A DNA stretch of 64,000 nt from Tubulanus polymorphus (Eukaryota > Nemertea > Palaeonemertea > Tubulaniformes > Tubulanidae). The notes beneath the pieces were generated by a model. That model was not told the DNA's origin. It did not search any database and worked only from the letters and a program-made list of their open reading frames with translations. Every line of letters begins with the position of its first letter. Position 1 is the first letter of the stretch. Location: assembly GCF_964204645.1 (NCBI RefSeq), contig NC_134032.1, positions 15,748,775 to 15,812,774 of the forward strand. Direction: 5' to 3'. Shown in pieces: positions 11,111 to 23,100 of the stretch. The translations under genes were made by a program, and so were the position numbers.

Positions 11111-11187
11111 CAGGAGTTTGATAGTAGTTGCGGTTTCGGTTTTTAGACGTTTGCTGAAAATATTCAAAAATTATCCACACATCAGGG

Positions 11188-11302
11188 CTCGGTTTTATAG
11201 ACTGGTATTACCTTTAACCCGGGGGCTAACTCAATTGAAAATGAATGAAGTTAGCCCCCGGGTTAAAGGTGATACCAGTCTATAAAACCGAGCTCAGGAT
11301 TT
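11188..11302. repeat. Near-perfect hairpin foldback element, copy 1
   Basis: Arms of about 45 bp (CTCGGTTTTATAGACTGGTA ... ACCCGGGGGCTAACT) are separated by about 20 bp containing AATTGAAAATGAATGA. A second copy is at 34.81-35.10 kb. Confidence 0.9.
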
Positions 11303-11379
11303 GTGTCGATACCAACAATATTAAAGATTTGACAATGAAAATTTGTTTATCTTTTATTTCTGGCAGAATGGTTCTTACC

Positions 11380-11640
11380 ATCTGAGATTTGATGATATAA
11401 ATTTTCAGTGACTACTGACATCATCAGTTCTTGTGTAGGGTAGTGATGTCATCGATGATATAAAGTTTCAGTGTATTACCTCAAGCAGACGACTACTGAC
11501 ATCATCAGTTCACGTGTAATGATGTCATCAGTGCTTATCAGATATCAGAAGTTGTTTGAAGATCGGCCTTAGACGATTAATGACATAATCGATGACATCA
11601 TCAGTGACATCATCAGTATTATAACGACAGACGGTCTCAA
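11380..11640. repeat. Dispersed GACATCATCAGT repeats
   Basis: Short words (GACATCATCAG, GATGTCATC) recur with irregular spacing, including the longer duplication GACTACTGACATCATCAGTT at about 11408 and 11490. Confidence 0.6.
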
Positions 11641-11997
11641 TAATGCGAGCTGTTTGATATAAACTGCGTCGGTTGCTACGGGATACAGTAACCTCCTCGT
11701 CTGTTAGGTGATGAATCGAGATCACAGTTGAATCTACGTCAAAACATTCAGTTCTATAGTCTAGAAAGAGAAACAGTGAATTTGAATGTGAGGGTCGTTT
11801 AAAATGACCCACATGATGTGATCTATTGATACCTGGGGCGCTGGAGGAGGGAGATTAGTGGTTATGAGGGAATAGGGTGTGCAGATATATATGATATCAT
11901 TGATGTTCTTTTTTATATTTTATCGATTGAAGTTTGAATGAGACTTTGAAATAAATCTCTATCTGTATTGATGCCATGAAGGCCTGGGGGTAGGGGT

Positions 11998-12132
11998 ATA
12001 TAGATGTATTTGGGGATGTATAAAGATGTATTTGGGGAGGTATATACACGTATTTGGAGAGGTGTATACATGTATTTGGGGAGGTATATACATGTATTTG
12101 GGGAGGTATATATACATGTATTTGGTGAGATA
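11998..12132. repeat. Minisatellite, about 22-bp unit
   Basis: Six copies of a unit around GGTATATACATGTATTTGGG. Confidence 0.85.
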
Positions 12133-12695
12133 ATGGTTTGTTATAGGTTGATAGTATTATCTGCTGTCCATTGTATCAGTGAAGATCAATAGTGCTGCCT
12201 GATCCATTCATGCAGTCTCTCAATTTGATACAGCATTTGTTCGTCAGTCACCCGGGTCGGTAATCCTGTCTATCGGTCCATCATTCAGTGCTCCTGGGAC
12301 TAAGATACTGACCTCAAGATGCTAGTCTCCTGAGATGATGATGTCAGACTCAGCCATTCCTCAGATACTGACCTCAGACTCATAGCCATACCTTCAAGAT
12401 CTGTCCTCAGATGCCGACCTCAAACTTTTAAGCCATACCTCAGATGTTATACTGAAGATAATAGCCTTAGATATCGACCTGAAACCCAGACTTTAAACTC
12501 AGCTTTTTAAGCGTAAAATTCATATAGATATTTAAAGCCGAGATCAAACCTTACGTAGTGTATAAAACTGACTGGTGCTGCTCGCGTTAGACACTCGTCA
12601 GACACTCGCGAGTGTGTGAGCTACTGATTCCATTCACATGCAGGTATGAGGAGTGAGCGTGCTAGCACCTCGTCCGTGCTATAGCTGTGTGTCTA
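12133..12695. other. Non-coding stretch, no gene seen
   Basis: Irregular repeats of 'cagatactgacctcagactc' type occur at 12300-12500. Nothing codes convincingly. Confidence 0.5.
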
Positions 12696-12699
12696 TCAT

Positions 12700-13115
12700 A
12701 CGTATTTCTGATATATCAGTTAGTATTTTTGATATATCAGTCAGTATATCTGATATATCAGTTAGTATTTTTGATATATCAGTCAGTATCTGCAGTATAT
12801 CTGATATATCAGTTAGTATTGTTGATATATCAGGCAGTATATCTGATATATCAGTTAGTATCTCTGATATATCAGGCAGTATATCCGATATATAAGTTAG
12901 TGTCTCTGATATATCGGTTAGTATTTGATGTATCATTCAGTATCTCTGATATATCAGTCAGTATATCCGATATATCAGTTAGTGTCTCTGATATATCGGT
13001 TAGTATTTTGATATATCATTCAGTATCTCTGATATATCGGTCAGTATCTCTGGTATATCGGTCAGTATATCTGATATATCAGTTAGTATATCCGATATAT
13101 CAGTTAGTAGCGAAG
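12700..13115. repeat. Minisatellite, 21-bp unit with palindromic GATATATC core
   Basis: Unit GATATATCAGTTAGTATNTC, about 19 copies. Long open frames on both strands here are artefacts of the 21-bp period. Confidence 0.9.
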
Positions 13116-13989
13116 CGAAATATCATCATTAAAGAATTTGTAGACGTAATCGAGAGTCGACGACAGATACAAACAGTGGATTTAATTAGTTAAAAGTTCT
13201 GCGTTTGACGCTGCTGTGATTATTCTACACAATCAGGGATATATATATATATGGAATAATACAATTTCACGCAGGTAGAATTATCATGTATTTGTTTCCT
13301 AACTTTGAATATATGCCGGTAGCTAGGCACCGGTTGAGTTTATCTGAGTCAGTTTATCCCGGTGTTGGTCAATTATACTTGTTGAGGTTCCCAGTAAATC
13401 GGTATCCGGGCTTCCTCTTCTTCGGACAGTTCTGTGTTCTGAACCTCTGTCTCCTCCTCAGTCTCCTCCTCGTCAGTCTCTCCTCATTGGTTTCCTCCTC
13501 GTATTGTTAGTATAAAATGTGCATGACTAGAATTGAATCATGTATTGAGTTTATAGACTGTTTATAGACTGTTTATAAACTGTTTCACCCATTATTCGCC
13601 CATCTCTAGGATTACATCAATCTTATTACACGTTCAAACTCCTGCCGCTGCTGCTGTCGAGCCACCCTAGAGTCTAGAGTAACTCTGGAGCCACCCCTAG
13701 AGCAGCCCTGGAGCCACCCCGGTACAGTTTTTGAAGTCAACTGTCAGAGTACTGCCGCTGTGTGTTACCGATGACGATGACAACAATTATGACACTTAAA
13801 GAACGTTGTAAGGCTTTGATTTGATTCATTCGATCTCGTGGAGTTGTTTTTTATCGCGTTTTGTTTACATTTCACTTCACACCCTGTAAATACAACACAA
13901 CGCCCTTCAGTCAAACACATACACACACACCTGTTACCTTCATTACATTACCCTATGATATTACAACCAGGAGGGAGGGTAAATGCCTT

Positions 13990-14175
13990 CATAACCTCCC
14001 TTAATGGAGGGAGAGGTGAGAGATGGGAAGAGAGGAAGGGAAGAGGGAGAGGGTGAGAGGAGGGAGAGAGTGAGAGGAGAGAGGGTGAGAGGGAAGAGAG
14101 AGGTAAGAGAGGAGAGGAGGAGAGAGAGGAGGTAAAGATGGTGAGAGAGAGGAGGGGAGAGAGAGGGAGACGAGT
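13990..14175. repeat. Purine-rich GAGAGGG low-complexity tract
   Basis: About 180 bp almost entirely A/G on the plus strand, mostly GAGAGG and GGGAGA words. Confidence 0.85.
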
Positions 14176-14864
14176 TGATTGATGATGTGGTCTCTGTTGA
14201 TACTCTGGTGGTGAATTGGTAATTTTTCTCTGATCAAACAAACAGTTTTTATTCTAGTACAGACTTTATTCATATCATTAAATGGTATTCAGAGATATCA
14301 CTTCAGAGAGTTCACCTTCATTTCAATATTTAGTTGTTCAGATTAGTCGATCGCTCTGTATTTCTACATGAAAATCTTTGAGTTGTCTCTGAGAAGAGCT
14401 AGGTCTATGCGGTCTACGCTGATTCAATTAAATTGAATTTGAAATAACCTCCAGACTTGTTGTTTAATTGATATCCGGCTTATCCATGTGTAAGTAACAT
14501 ATCTATTGAATACAAGATTTACGTAAGACAAGGAATGCTTATCTTATCACTAAAACAGTATAGGAACCGCTGATCTTCTCAATGTGTTCACTTCCTGGTT
14601 GTATGTGAATCTGATATACATTGTGTCATATCTGGATGTATTTTAATATTGGTTGTATGGAAATCTGATGTATGTCATCTCTGGATGTATGTCATCTCTG
14701 GATGTATGTCAATCTGATGTATGTCCATTGAATATGTCAATGTAATTTAAATGAGCTGTGTTATGTTTAATTCACAGTCTCCAAAATAAGTCAGCTACAC
14801 AGATTTCAGTGGGTATCTAGGTCAAGGTTATTGCTTTGACGTCATCAGTTATGTCTGCGTCAGT

Positions 14865-15290
14865 GAGTGGAGCATGTCAATGGTGGTCATGTGACCTAGG
14901 GTTAGGGTTTGATTGGCTGGCTAGAGTCATGATGTCACTGGTGGTCACCTGACCTAGGGTTAGGGTTTGATTGGCTGGCTAGAGTCATGATGTCACTGGT
15001 GGTCATGTGACCTAGGGTTAGGGTTTGATTGGCTGGCTAGAGTCATGATGTCACTGGTGGTCATGTGACCTAGGGTTAGGGTATGATTGGCTGGCTAGAG
15101 TCATGATGTGACTGGTGGTCATGTGACCTAGGGTTAGGGTTTGATTGGCTGGTTAGAGTCATGATGTCACTGCACCTGACCTAGGGTTAGGGTTTGATTG
15201 GCTGGCTAGAGTCATGATGTGACTGGTGGTCATGTGACCTAGGGTTAGGGTTTGATTGGCTGGCTAGAGTTATTATGTCACTTGTGTTTA
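14865..15290. repeat. Minisatellite, about 60-bp unit with telomere-like core
   Basis: Seven copies of a unit containing GTGACCTAGGGTTAGGGTTT then GATTGGCTGGCTAGAGTCAT. Each unit holds GGGTTAGGGTT, nearly two TTAGGG telomere words. Confidence 0.9.
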
Positions 15291-15799
15291 CATGTGACAT
15301 GCTCATGTAACATGTGATCAGTGATAATGAATGGTGCTAGTACACACACTAGTGACCAGTCATAGTGTAGTTTATACAGTGTAATCATGTGACCTCATTT
15401 GACTGAATAGTTTCATATTGCTCAATGCTGTAATTATCTGTTATAATATAACATGTTATACATTGTAATCCACATTACACTTGTGAACTCTTCATTTGGA
15501 TAAAATGAGAATTGAATTTTCTACTGTCCTAACACTGATTTTCACATGGGTTTGAAAGAATTTGTTCAAATATGAAATAAACTCAAACTTTTACTCCATA
15601 ATTTAAATCCCCAAAGCAACGGATCTAGCTACTACTGTCTACTGTATAAAACGAGAATTGAATTCTCAACTGTCAAAACACAGATCGTTCAAATATTAAA
15701 TTCCCTGAGATAAAATCAAACTAGAACTGACATCCCCCGTTCACTGGTACGGCATCCCCCCTGACCTGGGACGATATCTTGATGACAGAGTCTACAGTA

Positions 15800-16380
15800 T
15801 TTCACAAACTCTTACTTAGTATTTGACATCAACTTGGGGTAGAATTTTACCGGTCTCAACTTTACCGCAGTAAGAGACAGAGTCTACTGTATTTCATTAA
15901 CTCTTACTCAGTATTTGACTCCAACTCGGGGTAGAATTTTACCGGTCTCAACTTTACCGCAGTAAGAGACAGAGTCTACTGTATTTCATTAACTCTTACT
16001 CAGTATTTGACATCAACTCGGGGTAGAATTTTACCGGTCTCAACTTTACCGCAGTAAGAGACAGAGTCTACTGTATTTCACAAACTCTTACTCAGTATTT
16101 GACATCAACTCGGGGTAGAATTTTACCGGTCTCAACTTTACCGCAGTAAGAGACAGAGTCTACTGTATTTCACAAACTCTTACTCAGTATTTGACATCAA
16201 CTCGGGTAGAATTTTACCGGTCTCAACTTTACCTCAGTAAGAGACAGAGTCTACTGTATTTCATTTACTCTTACTCAGTATTTGACATCAACTCGGGGTA
16301 GAATTTTACCGGTCTCAACTTTACCTCAGTAAGAGACAGAGTCCACTGTATTTCATTAACTCTTACTCAGTATTTCACTG
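15800..16380. repeat. Minisatellite, 92-bp unit, about six copies
   Basis: Unit includes ACCGGTCTCAACTTTACCGC and AGAGACAGAGTCTACTGTAT; ACCGGTCTC starts at 15849, 15941, 16033 and 16125, giving an exact 92-bp period. Confidence 0.95.
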
Positions 16381-16756
16381 ACCCGGGATAGCATCTTGAT
16401 GACAGAGTTTATTGTATTTCACAAATTGACCAACCCGGGATAGAGAGTATTCAATCCCAGTATTGCAATGTATAAAGTCACAGTAAACAGTTTCAGGATG
16501 CTGACGCACTGATGTCACAGTAAATAGTTTCATTTGGTCAGATCTTCTTGTTGCGGTGGTGACGTCATCAGTTTTCGTGTACGAGTTTTCACTGTTCGGA
16601 AAGTAGGTCAGATAGCGCAGCGACATGTACGTGATGCTGACGCTCTGATGTCACAGTGAATAGTTTCAGGATGCTGACGCTCTGATGCTGATGTTTGTGC
16701 TTTGTCTGTGAAATGTGTATTTGAACGATATTAACACTGGCCGGAATCATTTAAAA

Positions 16757-16914
16757 ATGGATCCGATTTTGAAACGTGTATCGTCCTCGAGTTCGAATCC
16801 GTCATCACCTGTCGACCTGGCTGCCGTGAATGAGAATGAGTATCTACCCGTATTCATTGACTCGCCGGTCGGCACGCCCCCTAGTGGCGGCTCTGAGAAT
16901 AACTACTTATTCAG
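16757..16914 (+). CDS. TMCC: TMCC exon 1 (start codon, Ser-rich N-terminus)
   Basis: First ATG after an in-frame stop at 16709. It encodes [20 protein letters not shown] and an acidic/Gly tail, and ends TTATTCAG|gtaggc in phase 2. It probably carries a 5' UTR and acts as an alternative first exon. Confidence 0.8.
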
Positions 16915-19900
16915 GTAGGCTATGTACAACTGGTCGGTTTAAAGCAGAAATTCATTCATATACTTGATATACAATTGATTAAAAACACAGTTCCACGCCG
17001 GGTGGAACTGGATCCAGCATTTAGTTCCATACCGCATGAAACTGTGGAACTAGATTCATGATTCCGTTCTTCCACAATGGGTGGAACTATATGAACCTAG
17101 TTTATTGGGTGTTAATCAATGTTTCATGTTATTGTTGAGCTATAAATTTCATTTTCTATACTTCAGAATTATTTCTACTTTCTAACTCATTCAAAGAGTT
17201 TTATAATATTATGGACTCGCCTGAGTTTCACGTGAACTCGTTATAGAGTTGTATAAGTCACCTGCACGCTCTCAAGGACAGCCAGCCCGATATGGGGTTA
17301 ATGAATTTGTCCCTATGCTGGACGCTCTCAAGGACAGCCAGCCCGATATGGGGTTAATGAATTTGTCCCTATGCTAGATGCTCTCAAGGACTGCCAGCCC
17401 GATATGGGGTTAATGAATTTGTCCCTATGCTGGACGCTCCCAAGGACAGCCAGCCCGATATGGGGTTAATGAATTTGTCCCTATGCTGGACGTGGTGTCT
17501 TCGCGTTGGTCTGGTGAATCATTAGTCAGTCGTGTTGTGCGTATCCGATATAGAAACCTGATAATGATTGTTTTTGCTGGAGGTTTTTATTAATCGATTC
17601 TTTACCCGCAAACGTGATCGACATTTTTATCATCCCTCCTCCAAACTTATTGAATCAGTCTCATCTAAAGAAACAAAATTCAGTGCGGTTTAGTTTTTAT
17701 ATTAGTTACTGTAATGATGCGAGTGGCTGATTCTTTAAAACTAGAACCTGATTTATTGAGCAGTGAGTATCAGACCATGATTTATTGCGAGTATCAGACC
17801 CTGATTTGTTGTGAGTATCAGACCCTGATTTATTGCGAGTATCAGACCCTGATTTATTGCGAGTATCAGACCCTGATTTATTGCGAGTATCAGACCCTGA
17901 TTTGTTGCGAGTATCAGACCCTGATTTGTTAAGAAGCGAGTATCAGACCCTGATTTGTTACGAGTATCAGACCCTGATTTTTTTGCGAGTATCAGACCCT
18001 GATTTGTTACAAGTATCAGACCCTGATTTGTTAAGAAGCGAGTATCAGACCCTGATTTGTTGCGAGTATCAGAACCTGATTTGTTGCGAGTATCAGACCC
18101 TGATTTGTTGCGAGTATCAGACCCTGATTTGTTGCGAGTATCAGACCCTGATTTGTTAAGAAGCGAGTATCAGACCCTGATTTGTTACGAGTATCAGACC
18201 CTGATTTGTTGCGAGTATCAGACCCTGATTTGTTACGAGTATCAGACCCTGATTTGTTGCGAGTATCAGACCCTGATTTGTTAAGAAGCGAGTATCAGAC
18301 CCTGATTTGTTAAGAAGCGAGTATCGGCTACTGGTTGTGTGTATATTCTGTATCGCCCGACTCGAAACGCACTATACCTGATTACGTCTCATAAATCACG
18401 AGAGAACATTGAGAAAATGTGGCATTTCTTCATTACAGCAACATTGAGCGGTGAGCTGAGAGATTGGGGGGAGAGGTGAAGGTGAAGAGCGAGGAGAGTG
18501 AGGAGGCATGTTAGAGGATAGGGAATAGAGAGCAGAGAGAGGGGAGGGGTGGAGGGGAGAGGGGTGGAGGCGGAGAGGGGTGGAGGGGAGAGAGGGGTAG
18601 AGGGGAGAGAGGGGTGGAGGGGAGAGAGGGGTGGAGGGGGAGAGACAGTGGGGGTTAAAGTCCAATTTCAACATTGAATGATCAAAATCATATTGTAGAT
18701 ATAAAAATTAACAAGTTTACGCCGAAAACTTAAATTCGATTGTTGTTAAATTTCCTGACGTCACAAACAACAATAAGAGACAGAGACAGATGTGACACTG
18801 AATGAGTGACATTTGGTGATATTGAGTAATGAATAACTAGATGAGTCATCAGTAGAGTTTGTCGTCTGTGTTACACACACTCAAACTGCTGTAGGTGTTC
18901 CGTGTATGCGTGCGTCGTCAGAATTACCGAGAATTCCTCGATTCTGACCGATAGGAAGGACACTCGTTGATGGCTTTAGTTTCCGGAATCTTTACACTTT
19001 TATCTGGTCGTATCTCTATACGATCGGTTAATTGTGGCCCGTGCTTTGTTTAAACGCTCGGTTATAGCAAATAGGAAATACCGTCCTGATAATGTATTTA
19101 TACATGCATAACAGTAATATTGACTTCATGCGGACTAAAACTAAAATGAATATTTCTCGTATTGGATTTATTTCGGCGATCAATTACTGGTGATACTGGT
19201 GATCGTGTCTACTAGGAGTTTATTTGAATAAGACCTGATATGGATCTATATATCAATCACTTGGATCTGTGCGTCAATTAATCTATTCAGTAGTCTCTTT
19301 CTCTCGCTATAGGCCCTAGCTGATGTTTGAATAACGCTTATTCTGGATTGTATATATAGTAATTTTGTTATAACTCTAGTTTTCTGGAACATGTTAAACA
19401 GGAAGGAAACATTTCCGACTCTTGGATTGTTTTCTGATTGTCTCGATAGTGTTTCATCAATGATTATTCGTGTTTAAATGATCGTATGTATAGACTTATT
19501 GTCAGTGATTCACCCGTTTGAGAATAGACGGTTTTGTCGCTCGTCTCGTTCAGGGGTCAAGTTTCTCAATAACGATTAGAAGAAAAAAAGAAAGCATTCG
19601 CATTTGTGAAATAAAACCAGTTTTCCGCAATCAGCGATGAATCATCGTTTCGTCGACCAGACCTCGATTGTTAGATAACAATCGGATTCGCGCGGACGAT
19701 CGTTTCGTAAAATTTGATATTTTTTGTGAAATATCACGATGGAATATCAGTTTAAATAGATATGATAGGATTAAGCGGTTGTAGGCCGGCTGCCGGTGGT
19801 GATGTGGTCGGTGTTCAACAGAAATACTGGCTTCAATATTCAACTGATAAACAATACTTTCATACCCTGTTTAATAGTGATAGGTGAGAGTCATTTATTA

Positions 19901-20097
19901 AATCATATATTGCAGCAGGCTTTATCAATAGTTGAGGGCTGGAACTGGGCACACTTACTCCTTACTTAGCACTTGACTTTGGTGATCCATCAGAGAGGAA
20001 GGTACAGGGGGTGTGCATCCCCCCATCCTAAAGATGTCAAATTTTGCCCAAGAAATTTTACAGTTAGATTATATATATAAACTGATCACTAAAAAAG

Positions 20098-20138
<41 letters not shown>

Positions 20139-23100
20139 ATGAATTCAGCGATGGATGTTTTTGTAAAAAGCGGGAAGGACAGTCGGCAAGGCTGTGCTCG
20201 AGTGGAGGCCCACTGCCCAAAGTGTTTATTTTTGCCCTTTGAATAATGTGATATGCCCTATTTTTTTTCACGCACCACTCCCCTAATCGGACCCTAGATC
20301 CGGCCCTGTAGTATGTCCCGATATCCAGAGGCTACTGGATTTTTTGTCAGGATACTAATAATCGAAGTGAAACAATTCGGCGGACGGGATACTAGGAATA
20401 TCTGATATCACCGTGAAACATGTTTCTGATGCAGTTTCAATTTCAAAAACTAATTATGAACGTTATTGTAAAATTCATGCGGAACTGTTTGTCAAATATA
20501 AGTCATAAAATGATTCACTCGAATATACGCGTAGCTCAGTCGAGAATATTCAAATCAAATATTTATGAATTCCACTTGAAAAAAATTGCATCGAGGCACG
20601 AGTCCCTGATGAAACCAGGAGCGTTTAAAACATCTGTGATTTGTAATTGAATATCAGTGATATTTCACTGGGTCACAGACCCTCTCGACCTTCGCAATTT
20701 AGAATCTGATTTATATATCAGATTAGACAGTTGAGGGTAAAACAATCCACTAATACCCTGAGATTGCCCTCAGCGGGTTATGGTTGCTCTGACTTGTGCT
20801 AAGTGGGTTAAGGTTGCCCTGCATGGCCCTAAGCGGGTTAAGGTTGCCCTGCATGGTGCTAACTAAGTGGGTTAAGGTTGCCCTGCGTGGCCCTAAGCAG
20901 GTTAAGGTTGCCCTGCATGGTGCTAAGTGGGTTAAGGTTGCCCTGCGTGGCCCTAAGCGGGTTAAGGTTGCCCTGCATGGTGCTAAGTGGGTTAAGGTTG
21001 CCCTGCATGGCGCTAAGCGGGTTAAGGTTGCCCTGCATGGCCTTAAGCGGTTAAGGTTGCCCTGCATGGCGCTAAGCGGGTTAAGGTTGCCCTGCATGGC
21101 GCTAAGCGGTTAAGGTTGCCCTGAGTGGTGCTAAGCGGGTTAAGGTTGCCCTGCATGGCGCTATGCGGTTAAGGTTGCCCTGAGTGGTGCTAAGCGGGTT
21201 AAGGTTACCCTGCATGGCGCTAAGGGGGTTACAGGATGAAAAGTTTGGGCGTTCTATCAATCAGGCTGTCTGTACAATGATAGTTCAGCAGATCACAATA
21301 AATCTCTAATAAACACAAATCTAGATTCTATAAATAACCCTCAATCAGCACATGTGGAATACAGGCTGGTGACCATGCAGCATAATTTTAATTGATAATA
21401 GCATACAGGTCTATAGATGTATGATTATGATAATTACTGTGTACATAAAGTTTTTACTGGGCCTCACAATGTCTCAGTAGATATTCCATGCAATGTCTCA
21501 GTAGATATTCCAGGCAATTACTGTCTGTCTGTCATATGTTGTATGGCGATAGTTGAATACAAATAGAGATATATCGGGGAAAAAAAACATCAATATCCTC
21601 TACCTCTCCTTACTGCTCCTTAGGGTGCCCTGTTGCTCCTTACATCTCCCTCCTCTGTTCTGGATCGTAATTCAATTCATTATGAATTCTATGATTTGAT
21701 GCCGGGTTCACATGGAGGGACGTGAAGTAAAACACCAGTAGGAATTAGGATAAAAGAAACATGTATCGATACCATGTAGATATCATTAAGTATTAACGTG
21801 AGGTTACCTAATTATATTTCGTGTTAACGGTGGAGAGGAGGGTTGATATTTTCCCGTTGCCCGGCGACTCCGGCTCGAGTCATGTAGTCGTTTGTTGTCA
21901 TTATGAGGCATTTTAAGGCATGTTTAACTGAATACAGGTTTAGCGGAGCTGACCATTATCGACGGTTAGAGAGATGACTTAATCAGGGGGCGTCTTGAGT
22001 TGTTTTTAGTTTTCGCTGCATAAAATATGACTAATATCCTAAGAGAAAAAGCCACTATTTAAAATTAGAAGAATTTAAAACAAGAAATTTAAAACACAAC
22101 GTTTCGATCTCATCCTAGAAATCATCGTCAGGTGTCACCACCTGACGATGATCCCTAGGATGAGATCGAAACGTCGTGTATTTGATATATTTTAGATTGA
22201 ATAAATACATTTCTTGTTTTCAAATTCTTTTAATCTGTAGATAGTGGGTTTTTATCTTATTATCCGTTCACCACGTTGAGTGTGGTTATCGTTCTGTATC
22301 CTATTTGAATGTGATGTCCGGAATCCAGTCCACTCGTCGTCAATGATTCCATACTCAACGTTCCCACATTCTGAAATGAGAATATTTAGAACTAGAATTC
22401 GTTATTTCATACAAACTAATACAACACTATCTGATACGTCGCCGTCATCGGGGATGAATAAAATCAATGGATGATTTTAATGAGTTTTTCAAGTGGCACT
22501 TCAACAATCCCCCCCCCCGCCCCGGAAACCGGTCAATATTTATAACTACTGTATTGTAGCTATTGTTGATATCGAACATTTTAAATAATTACAATTTCGC
22601 TAAAGTTAATATCGAAATTTAAATGGTAGCTACAGTGTCTCGGGTTCGAACCCTGTTTAAGCGCCGCCTAGTGCCTCGTTTATTAACCCTTGTTTGTATC
22701 ATTTCTTATCACTGAATTGACTTAATTAGTCTCTATGTTGTCGAATGCGAATATGTGAACCGTGTTAGGCTAGTGATCGACGTCTGAGGCGTTACAAGCA
22801 ATTTATGATTGTCGCGGACAGTTGCCGATATTGCTACGGCGAATTTACTTCAATTTCCTCAAAAACATGGTATAAAAAAAAAATGTAATTCAGTAAATAG
22901 CTATCATAGTTCAAACACTGCTGATCTATACTCACCACTATTGTTTATTCAGATATAGCTGCTTCTTAATGCACTAATAGCGAAAGCTTCATGCTTCAGA
23001 TGAATTTAGTTAGTCTGTTTGTGTTCATTATTGTTACAGATTTAATATTAGATTTCTGTGGATACTGTGATATTCCCGTACAAACAGTACAGATCAACGT

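Larger units (their letters stand above)
22034..22262. mobile_element. Head-to-head pair of hammerhead-bearing element tails
   Basis: An inverted repeat of about 110 bp arms. Each arm has the hammerhead-like core followed by an AT-rich tail containing AATTCTT(T/C)TAAT and ATAGTGG(G). The same core plus tail occurs singly at 42.44-42.56 kb, so this is two copies of one mobile tail facing each other. Confidence 0.75.

Noticed and set aside
12679-13193. Ile/Ser-rich open frames on both strands
   Set aside because: 21-bp GATATATC minisatellite.
17714-18284. CEYQTLI repeat frames
   Set aside because: 24-bp minisatellite in TMCC intron 1.
20013-20246. 77-codon frame across an AT microsatellite
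   Set aside because: HIYIYIYIY translation of (AT)n with no support on either side.
22630-22670. tRNA-like B box (GGGTTCGAACCCTG)
   Set aside because: No A box or acceptor stem at the right distance; no cloverleaf can be drawn, and a SINE body is not recognisable.
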